From: CAHJXF01 sp038240015
GTDB lineage: Bacteria; Pseudomonadota; Gammaproteobacteria; Burkholderiales; Burkholderiaceae_D
Assembly: GCA_038240015.1 (NCBI GenBank)
Contig: JBBSEF010000084.1
Coordinates: forward strand, 1 to 12,277
Reading direction: 5' to 3'
Length of the DNA: 12,277 nucleotides
The notes beneath the pieces were generated by a model, which ran no database searches, was not told the origin of the DNA, and saw nothing but the letters and a program-made list of their open reading frames with translations. Below are positions 7,614 through 12,277 of this stretch, in pieces; the first letter of the stretch is position 1, and each line of letters starts with the position of its first letter. The translations under genes and the position numbers were made by a program.

Positions 7614-8441
7614 TCACTTCGACGGATACCCGGGCAACAACGCCGCGATCTCGTTGCTCGGCACACCCTTCGCCGCCGACGCGATATCGCCTCGAGTCAA
7701 CGCGTTGGCCGCATCGACCAGCGCCGCCATCGAACGTCGATAGAGAGACCCGCCGAGGCTCACGCGTCGCACGCCAGCCTCTGACAACGTGGCCAACGGC
7801 ACCAGCCCCGAAGCCGGTCCGACGACCACGTTGACGGGCTTGGGCGCCACCGCGCGCACCACCTTCCTGATCGCATCGAGGTCGGGCAAGCCCGGAGCGA
7901 ACAGCACGTCGGCGCCCGCTTCCGCAAAGGCGACCAGCCTGCGGATCGTGTCGTCGAGGTCGGCGCGGCCGTTCAAATAATTGTCGGTGCGGCCCGTCAA
8001 CAGAACGCGCCCCTTCGCGGCCTGCGCTGCGGCTTTCACGCGCGCCACCGCCGCATCGAAGGTATGAATGGGGTTGTCGGGATCGGCCGTGGTGTCCTCG
8101 ATGCCCAGTCCCGCGAGACCTGCCTCGATCGCGGCGCGAACCGTCAACGCACAGTCCTCCGGCTCGGGTCCGAATCCGTCCTCGAGATCGCCGTTGACTG
8201 GAAGGCCGGTCAGGTCGCCGAGCAGCGCGGCGTTGCTCACCGCGATCTCGCGGCTCACGGCGTGCCGGCCGTCCTGTCGTCCGAGCGCGAACGCGATTGC
8301 GATCGACGAACTGCCCAGCGCCTCGAAGCCCGCGCGCTTCAACAGCACCGCCGAAGCGCCATCCCAAGCATTGGGCATGATAAATGCGCCGGGCCGCTCA
8401 TGGAGTTCGCGAAAACGTTCATAGGCAGATGGGTTGTTCAT
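7614..8441 (-). CDS. Isocitrate lyase/phosphoenolpyruvate mutase superfamily protein
   Basis: A 275-residue TIM-barrel enzyme. Visible landmarks are FIMPNAWDGASA (20-31), LGSSSIAIAFALG (42-54), the Mg2+-binding GDLEDGFG (84-91, Asp85/Asp88), GIEDT (113-117, Glu115) and LLTGRTDNY (147-155, Arg151). These are the conserved metal and carboxylate contacts of the superfamily. The catalytic-cysteine loop of true isocitrate and methylisocitrate lyases (KKCGH/KRCGH type) is absent; the corresponding place reads GRQDGRHAVS. A cysteine-dependent C-C lyase is therefore unlikely, and the reaction (mutase, hydrolase or decarboxylase on a small 2-oxo or phosphono acid) is open. The ATG at 8441 is chosen over upstream starts because GGGAG (complement of 8448-8452) lies 6 bp before it and the protein begins like its relatives. 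It follows the tautomerase gene by 23 bp and is probably in one transcript with it. Confidence 0.87.
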   Translation of the reverse strand: MNNPSAYERFRELHERPGAFIMPNAWDGASAVLLKRAGFEALGSSSIAIAFALGRQDGRHAVSREIAVSNAALLGDLTGLPVNGDLEDGFGPEPEDCALTVRAAIEAGLAGLGIEDTTADPDNPIHTFDAAVARVKAAAQAAKGRVLLTGRTDNYLNGRADLDDTIRRLVAFAEAGADVLFAPGLPDLDAIRKVVRAVAPKPVNVVVGPASGLVPLATLSEAGVRRVSLGGSLYRRSMAALVDAANALTRGDIASAAKGVPSNEIAALLPGYPSK

Positions 8442-8464
8442 ACCGGTCTCCCGAGTCGGCGCCG

Positions 8465-8905
8465 TTAACTTCCGATCGATTCCATCAGCTTCCGATCTTC
8501 GGCAGGCATGTCGGAAAGCCATTGCGCTTCTTCGCCCGGCTCGGGAAGAATGTGTCCGTACTCGGCCATCTGCGCTGGCGGCAGATCGACGATGTAGGCC
8601 CACGTCAGGTTCCTGCTGAACGATGCGGCTTCGGCAACCACCTCGACGAGTTCGGTCAGCAGTTTCTTCTTCACGTCAGGAGGGCGGCCCGCGCGAATCT
8701 GCCCGTGAATGAAGATTTGCTCGGCGCTCATCGGCGCGCCGCCGACGAACCAATGGCCCGGCGCCACATCGACGAACATCACCTGTGCAAAAAAACTTTG
8801 CGCGCCGGTCGCGTCGCTATGGACGCGCGTGATCTCGGCAGCAATGCGCTTGCGCTCAACGTCGCCGAGCCGTCCTGCAGGTGCATGTACGGTATAGGTA
8901 GGCAT
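8465..8905 (-). CDS. Tautomerase-superfamily protein, cis-CaaD/Cg10062-like
   Basis: A 146-residue protein with an N-terminal Pro after Met removal. Numbering from that Pro as 1, it has Pro1, His28 (RVHSD), Arg70 and Arg73 (QIRAGR), Tyr103 (WAYIVD) and Glu114 (QMAEYG). These are the six residues described as catalytic in cis-3-chloroacrylic acid dehalogenase and also kept in Cg10062 of Corynebacterium glutamicum. Overall length (cis-CaaD about 149) and the pattern EYGxxLPEPGEEAQW near the end agree. Such enzymes add water to cis-3-haloacrylates or acetylenecarboxylate to give malonate semialdehyde, and act as cytosolic trimers. Which of these activities applies here cannot be read from sequence. 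The start has GGGGAG (complement of 8911-8916) 5 bp upstream. It sits 12 bp after the RGD-protein gene and 23 bp before the lyase-like gene. The usual neighbour, malonate semialdehyde decarboxylase, is not in the window. Confidence 0.88.
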   Translation of the reverse strand: MPTYTVHAPAGRLGDVERKRIAAEITRVHSDATGAQSFFAQVMFVDVAPGHWFVGGAPMSAEQIFIHGQIRAGRPPDVKKKLLTELVEVVAEAASFSRNLTWAYIVDLPPAQMAEYGHILPEPGEEAQWLSDMPAEDRKLMESIGS

Positions 8906-8917
8906 GAGCGCTCCCCG

Positions 8918-9352
8918 TCAGTCGTCGTGCTTGTTGCCTTTTCCGCGTCCGCCTTCGTGCTTTTCCTTTTTGCCTCGACGGTCGTCATCGCCTCGATCTC
9001 CACGATCTCCACGATCTCCACGATCCCCACGATACTGAGGGACATATACCTTCTGGTACCAATTCTCCTGGACGAAGTAGACCGGCTGCCCGCACGCGTT
9101 GTATTGCGCGCAGTGCTTGCGCCAATTCTTCGCGTGCCCGGGCGGTACATGCAGATAGACGGGCTGCGGCGCGACCGGCACCTGCTGGATCAGCACCGGC
9201 TGCGCGTAGATGACCTGGGGTGGAGGAAAATTACCGATGTCGATGCGCCCGTAGAGACCCGGTTGATTGATGTTGATCGATCCGACGACGTCGGCGGCGA
9301 ACACCGGAATAGCGGCCGCGGCCAGCGCAGCCATGCACACGAGGCGTTTCAT
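8918..9352 (-). CDS. Small secreted protein with HVPPGHAKNW core and RGD-repeat basic tail
   Basis: A 144-residue protein of unknown function. The signal peptide is residues 1-20 (MKRLVCMAALAAAAIPVFAA). The middle is a Pro/Val/Gln-rich stretch (NFPPPQVIYAQPVLIQQVPV, 41-60) followed by the compact segment PVYLHVPPGHAKNWRKHC and AQYNACGQPVYFVQENWY (64-99). Its two cysteines, 81 and 87, could form a disulfide in the periplasm. I recall this arrangement from uncharacterised exported proteins of Burkholderiales. Residues 108-122 are five consecutive RGD triplets, then a strongly charged tail (DDDRRGKKEKHEGGRGKGNK) that looks disordered. AAGGAAA (complement of 9357-9363) precedes the ATG. The gene is 109 bp after dodecin and 12 bp before the tautomerase gene, but no functional tie is evident. 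Confidence 0.78.
   Translation of the reverse strand: MKRLVCMAALAAAAIPVFAADVVGSININQPGLYGRIDIGNFPPPQVIYAQPVLIQQVPVAPQPVYLHVPPGHAKNWRKHCAQYNACGQPVYFVQENWYQKVYVPQYRGDRGDRGDRGDRGDDDRRGKKEKHEGGRGKGNKHDD
8987..9031 (-). repeat. Coding 9-bp tandem repeat encoding five RGD triplets
   Basis: Five 9-bp units in tandem. On the coding (-) strand they read CGTGGGGAT, then CGTGGAGAT three times exactly, then CGAGGCGAT. Each unit encodes Arg-Gly-Asp, so unit gain or loss keeps the reading frame and changes tail length. The three identical units indicate recent slippage or amplification. Confidence 0.9.
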
Positions 9353-9429
9353 CGAGTTTCCTTCGAGGGTGGTTGGTCAACGGGTAACGCGCAAGCGGGC
9401 CCTCGCGACGACACGCATGCATGACGGGC

Positions 9430-9450
9430 AAAGCGGCCGCACGACGCTTT
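9430..9450 (-). terminator. Weak hairpin downstream of dodecin
   Basis: AAAGCG and CGCTTT are perfect inverted arms around a 9-base loop, 12 bases past the dodecin stop on its strand. There is no T-run after the stem, so it is at best a weak or factor-dependent terminator, or chance. Confidence 0.2.
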
Positions 9451-9461
9451 ACCGACCGAGT

Positions 9462-9668
9462 CTATTCGAGTGTGAAGCCCACCTTGATCGTCACCTGCCA
9501 GTGGCCGATCTTGCCATCGGCGACGTGGCCGCGCGTCTCGATGACCTCGAACCAGCGGATGTTGCGCACGCTCTCGCTCGCTTTCGCAATCGCACGTTGA
9601 CACGCGTCCTCGATGCCGTTCTCCGATGAGCCGGTCAGTTCAAGCATCTTGTAGATGTGGTCGGTCAT
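9462..9668 (-). CDS. Dodecin family flavin-binding protein
   Basis: A 68-residue protein matching dodecin throughout: HIYKMLELTGSSENGIEDAC at the front, the helix with AIAKASESVRNIRW, then FEVIETRGHVADGKIGHWQV and TIKVGF. Trp39 and Gln58 fall at the positions of the flavin-stacking Trp and hydrogen-bonding Gln of known dodecins, which form hollow 12-mers that store or buffer flavins. Length is exactly usual (about 65-70). The start at 9668 has a perfect AAGGAGG (complement of 9674-9680) 5 bp upstream; the longer open frame upstream overlaps the aldo/keto reductase gene and is shadow. It lies 26 bp downstream of that reductase and is probably co-transcribed with it. Confidence 0.94.
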   Translation of the reverse strand: MTDHIYKMLELTGSSENGIEDACQRAIAKASESVRNIRWFEVIETRGHVADGKIGHWQVTIKVGFTLE

Positions 9669-9694
9669 GATGGCCTCCTTGCTATGAGTCCGGA

Positions 9695-10654
9695 TCAGGC
9701 ATCCGGCTTGCTCGCTTCGTCGAGCGCGTTGATCGCGTCGCGATCGAGGTCCAGTGTGGCAGCCGCGAGCAGGTCTTTCAACTGCGCAATCGACGTCGCA
9801 CTCGCGATCGGCGCGGTGATCGAAGGGCGCGCGATCAACCACGCGATCGCGATGCTTGCGGGCGCGACGCCATAGCGCGCGCCGACGGCATCGAGCGCGT
9901 CGAGGATGCGCAGCCCGCGAGGATTCAGATAGTCCTTCACGCCGCTGCCGCGCGCCTGGCTCTTGCCGAGGTCGGCAACGCTTCGATACTTGCCCGAGAG
10001 AAAACCGCGCGCGAGCCCGAAGAAGCTGATGACACCGAGTCCTCGCGCGACGCATAACGGCTCGAGTTCATCTTCGTAGATCGCACGCTCGATCAGGTTG
10101 TAATGCGGCTGAAGCGTCTCGTAGCGCGGCAACCCGTCGCGCTCGGAAACATCGAGCGCTGCGGCGAGCCGATCGGCAGTGTAGTTCGACGCGCCGATCG
10201 CCCGGACCTTGCCCGACTCGATCAGCCGCGCGTAGGTTTCGAGCGTTTCCTCGAATGCCGTGTCGGCGTCGTCGATATGCGATTGATAGAGATCGATGCG
10301 ATCGGTCTGGAGACGCTTCAACGATGCATCGATCGCGCGATGGATGTGACGCCGCGACAGACCCTTGTTGTCGCCGCCCATGTCCATGCCGACCTTGGTC
10401 GCGATCACGACCGCGTCGCGCCGGCCGCTCTTCTTCAACCACCTGCCGATCACGGTCTCGGACTCGCCGCCCGAATGCCCCTGCTCCCAGCGCGAATAGA
10501 CGTCGGCGGTGTCGATGAGATTGAAGCCCGCATCGACGAAAGCATCGAGCAGCGAAAACGAGGTCGCCTCATCGGCCGACCATCCGAACACGTTGCCGCC
10601 GAATGCGAGCGGTGCGACGTTGAGGCCCGAGCGGCCGAGTTCACGGTGTTTCAT
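9695..10654 (-). CDS. Aldo/keto reductase
   Basis: A 319-residue NADPH-dependent oxidoreductase of the (beta/alpha)8 aldo/keto reductase superfamily. The catalytic tetrad is complete: Asp48 and Tyr53 in DTADVYS, Lys87 in IATKVGM and His126 in YQSHIDD. RAIGASNYTADRL, LQPHYNLIER and the C-terminal cofactor-binding ITAPIASATSIAQLKDLLAA are also typical. The physiological carbonyl substrate cannot be predicted. The ATG at 10654 is chosen because AGGA (complement of 10660-10663) is 5 bp upstream and MKHRELGRSGLNVAPLAFGG is the standard family start. An extension to 10735 is Arg-rich and not conserved. It is the first gene of a - strand run, divergent from the propeller lipoprotein gene, with dodecin 26 bp downstream. 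Confidence 0.94.
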   Translation of the reverse strand: MKHRELGRSGLNVAPLAFGGNVFGWSADEATSFSLLDAFVDAGFNLIDTADVYSRWEQGHSGGESETVIGRWLKKSGRRDAVVIATKVGMDMGGDNKGLSRRHIHRAIDASLKRLQTDRIDLYQSHIDDADTAFEETLETYARLIESGKVRAIGASNYTADRLAAALDVSERDGLPRYETLQPHYNLIERAIYEDELEPLCVARGLGVISFFGLARGFLSGKYRSVADLGKSQARGSGVKDYLNPRGLRILDALDAVGARYGVAPASIAIAWLIARPSITAPIASATSIAQLKDLLAAATLDLDRDAINALDEASKPDA

Positions 10655-10681
10655 GGGAGTCCTGTAGCAAGGAGATCGAGA

Positions 10682-10915
10682 ATGGACACGTCGCGCATGC
10701 GCCACCCATGCGCCACGGACACGCCGCGATCGCACTTCGGCATTATCCGACGATCGCTCGCAGTCCTATGGACATCGGTATGCGGCGGCGCTACGTTCTC
10801 ACCCTGCGGACCGCGAAGCGCAATGCAGGATGGCCGCAATGTGAAGGAAATGCGGACGACTTTGCGAAAGGCGTCACACCTCGCGAACCGCCGCTACACA
10901 CGCGAGGAGACATGA
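10682..10915 (+). CDS. Possible 77-residue leader ORF upstream of the propeller lipoprotein gene
   Basis: ATG at 10682 follows AAGGAG (10669-10674) by 7 bp, a good ribosome-binding arrangement. The frame is open for 77 codons and ends in a TGA at 10913-10915, which overlaps both candidate ATGs of the next gene. The predicted product is Arg-, Thr- and Ser-rich, with five cysteines and one mildly hydrophobic part (IIRRSLAVLWTSV). I recognise no family. Codon choice in the second half is less GC-biased than in the neighbours. An 11-bp repeat at its start does not follow the codon period. It may be a translated leader, a small unknown gene, or simply an open stretch in the regulatory region. Confidence 0.25.
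   Translation: MDTSRMRHPCATDTPRSHFGIIRRSLAVLWTSVCGGATFSPCGPRSAMQDGRNVKEMRTTLRKASHLANRRYTREET
10684..10727. repeat. Four 11-bp units in A-B-B-A order in the divergent region
   Basis: Read as consecutive 11-mers the tract is GGACACGTCGC, GCATGCGCCAC, CCATGCGCCAC, GGACACGCCGC. The two outer units differ at one base, the two inner units differ at one base, and inner and outer share a partial pattern. The first inner unit contains part of the 10-bp palindrome GCGCATGCGC (10693-10702). An 11-bp period is close to one DNA turn, so the units could place protein contacts on one face of the helix. An operator role is inference. Confidence 0.45.
10905..10909 (+). promoter_or_regulatory. Ribosome-binding site deciding the propeller lipoprotein start
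   Basis: AGGAG lies 2 bp before the ATG at 10912 and 5 bp before the adjacent in-frame ATG at 10915. The second spacing is workable and the first is too tight, so 10915 is preferred. Confidence 0.6.
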
Positions 10916-12277
10916 TGGACAGGACAGGTGAGGGACGCGGCACGGCTTGCGAGGCATCCGACGCGACATACGAACGCCGGCAGCGTGGATCGGAATCGGG
11001 CGGCCGATCGGCCGGCATCGGTCGGATAGCGAAGAGCTGCGTCAGTGCGGCCCTCTTCGCGGTGCTCGCCGCGTGTACCGGCCACGACGATGGTGGGCCG
11101 AGCGCCCCGATCAGCGGCGGAGGTCCTCCGCAAATCTCGCTCGGCCCTCTCGTCGGATCGACCAGGGACGTCACGGTCGACATGAAGGAGGGCACCAACA
11201 TGGCGGTGTCGCCGTCACCCGACGGCACGCGCCTCGTGTTCTCGGCGCAAGGCGCGTTGTGGGTCATGCCGATTGCCGGCGGCAACGCGACGCGCATCTC
11301 GGCGTTCGACGTGGAGCCGACCGCGCCGGTGTGGTCGCCCGACGGAAAGACCATCGCATTCCAGAACTACACCACCGACGGCAACTATCACATCTGGTCC
11401 ATCAATCCGGATGGGACCAATGCACAGGAGTTGACCACGGGCTTCTTCGACGATCGCGAGCCCGCATGGACGCCCGATGGCAGCGCGCTGGTGTTCGCTT
11501 CGGATCGCAGCAACGATGGCCAATACAAGATCTGGAGCTTCAAGCTTGCGACGCGGGTGTACACACCAATCACCACTGGCGCCGGCGCGGAGAGCAATCC
11601 GGTGGTTTCTCCGGACGGAACCCGAGTCGCCTTCGTCGATACCGCGCGGGTCTTCACCGCGCCGATCGGCGGGGGTACGCCTACGCTGGTCACTGCGGGC
11701 GGCGCGCCTTCATTCGCACCCAACGGCGGCCTCGTCTATCAGAGCACGGTGCGGTCCATCAACGCGGGTGGGCGCGATGTCGTGACCAATGAAGATCTGT
11801 TTCCCTTTCCGGTCCGATGGCTGCCCAACGGCAACTTCATCTATACCGCCGATGGAAAAATTCGCATACGCGATGCGGCGGGCGCGAACCTGACGCAGGT
11901 GCCTTTCGACGCTCTCTTGACCTTGCGCCGACCGGTCCTCACGCAGCCGAAGAATCACAACTTCGACAGCACTGCGCAGCGCACCGCGATCGGCATCAGC
12001 GCACCTGCGCTATCGCCCGACGGCAAGAGCATCGCCTTCGTCGCATTGAACGACGTGTGGGTGATGGCGATCGGGCAAGCGCCGGTGCGGTTGACCAACG
12101 ACACCGATCGCGACGGCAATGTGCAGTGGACCACCGACGGAAGCGCGGTGTACTTCTCGACCGAGAAGGGCAATGCCGGCGCGCTCGCTGTCGATCAGAT
12201 CAACGTCGCTACGAAAGCACGCACGCGTCTCGCGGCGATCCCCGCGAAATCGATGGTGACGCCCAAGCTCTCGCCCA
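10915..12277 (+). CDS. TolB/PD40-type beta-propeller lipoprotein, N-terminal part (3' end outside window)
   Basis: The frame is open from 10915 to the window edge (454 codons). After a polar N-terminal stretch, KSCVSAALFAVLAAC gives a lipobox with Cys54, followed by a Gly/Ser/Pro linker. The rest is a string of PD40/TolB-like blades: SPDGTRLVFSAQGALWVMPI, APVWSPDGKTIAFQN, PAWTPDGSALVFASDRS, PVVSPDGTRVAFVD, VRWLPNGNFIYTADGKIRI, PALSPDGKSIAFVALNDVWV and VQWTTDGSAVYFSTEKG. The order and the segment LRRPVLTQPKNHNFDSTAQR resemble exported proteins in which such a propeller precedes a metal-dependent amidohydrolase domain. A C-terminal hydrolase beyond the edge is therefore likely but unseen. Probable location is periplasm or membrane surface. 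The signal peptide n-region of about 37 residues is unusually long, and no later start codon exists to shorten it. It is divergent from the aldo/keto reductase. Confidence 0.85.
   Translation, partial: MDRTGEGRGTACEASDATYERRQRGSESGGRSAGIGRIAKSCVSAALFAVLAACTGHDDGGPSAPISGGGPPQISLGPLVGSTRDVTVDMKEGTNMAVSPSPDGTRLVFSAQGALWVMPIAGGNATRISAFDVEPTAPVWSPDGKTIAFQNYTTDGNYHIWSINPDGTNAQELTTGFFDDREPAWTPDGSALVFASDRSNDGQYKIWSFKLATRVYTPITTGAGAESNPVVSPDGTRVAFVDTARVFTAPIGGGTPTLVTAGGAPSFAPNGGLVYQSTVRSINAGGRDVVTNEDLFPFPVRWLPNGNFIYTADGKIRIRDAAGANLTQVPFDALLTLRRPVLTQPKNHNFDSTAQRTAIGISAPALSPDGKSIAFVALNDVWVMAIGQAPVRLTNDTDRDGNVQWTTDGSAVYFSTEKGNAGALAVDQINVATKARTRLAAIPAKSMVTPKLSP

Noticed and set aside
7614..8441. Naming the lyase-like gene prpB (2-methylisocitrate lyase)
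   Set aside because: The catalytic cysteine loop of methylisocitrate lyase is absent and no prpC/prpD neighbours are present.
9416..9440. GCATGC/ATGC and GCGGCCGC palindromic words between dodecin and the RGD-protein gene
   Set aside because: Short restriction-like palindromes are common at this GC content and show no repeat or spacing pattern.
10103..10681. Upstream part of the open frame that runs into the possible leader ORF
   Set aside because: It lies antisense to the aldo/keto reductase; only the part from 10682 has a ribosome site and lies outside a known gene.

Overview
The window is a GC-rich, densely coded stretch of chromosome-like sequence. Gene content points to a betaproteobacterium, most likely Burkholderiaceae (Paraburkholderia/Caballeronia type). 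That is an inference from the combination of a DctA transporter, a CioAB-type cytochrome bd, a DUF4197 protein, a dodecin, and a small secreted protein of a type I associate with Burkholderiales. No rRNA, tRNA, CRISPR array, phage gene or insertion sequence was seen.

Left block, + strand (1-3835). The end of a membrane cytochrome b561-type protein overlaps a Tat-exported molybdopterin oxidoreductase of the sulfite-oxidase fold. Together they look like a membrane-anchored periplasmic redox pair. They are followed by a DctA C4-dicarboxylate transporter, whose stop overlaps the GTG start of a type-2 NADH dehydrogenase. The block imports respiratory carbon and feeds electrons to quinone.

Middle (3836-7524). 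After ndh comes about 490 bp without an intact gene. It holds what looks like a small secreted-protein gene on the - strand, broken by a frameshift (4174 to 3916). A DUF4197 protein (- strand) is divergent from cioAB (+ strand), the cyanide-insensitive-type quinol oxidase. Their 90-bp shared upstream region carries two abutting inverted repeats that could be an operator.

Right block, - strand (10654 to 7614). In transcription order this runs: aldo/keto reductase, dodecin, a small secreted protein with five RGD repeats, a tautomerase-superfamily protein, and an isocitrate lyase/PEP mutase-superfamily protein. The tautomerase keeps all six catalytic residues described for cis-3-chloroacrylic acid dehalogenase, at the same numbers. 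This is the most informative single observation in the window. Its 23-bp spacing from the lyase-like gene suggests a two-gene catabolic unit for a small unsaturated or halogenated acid.

Right end, + strand (10682-12277). A possible 77-codon leader ORF ends on the start codon of a lipoprotein with a TolB/PD40-type beta-propeller, which runs off the window. By family resemblance it is probably the N-terminal half of a propeller-amidohydrolase. An unusual 44-bp tract of four 11-bp units lies in the divergent region before it.
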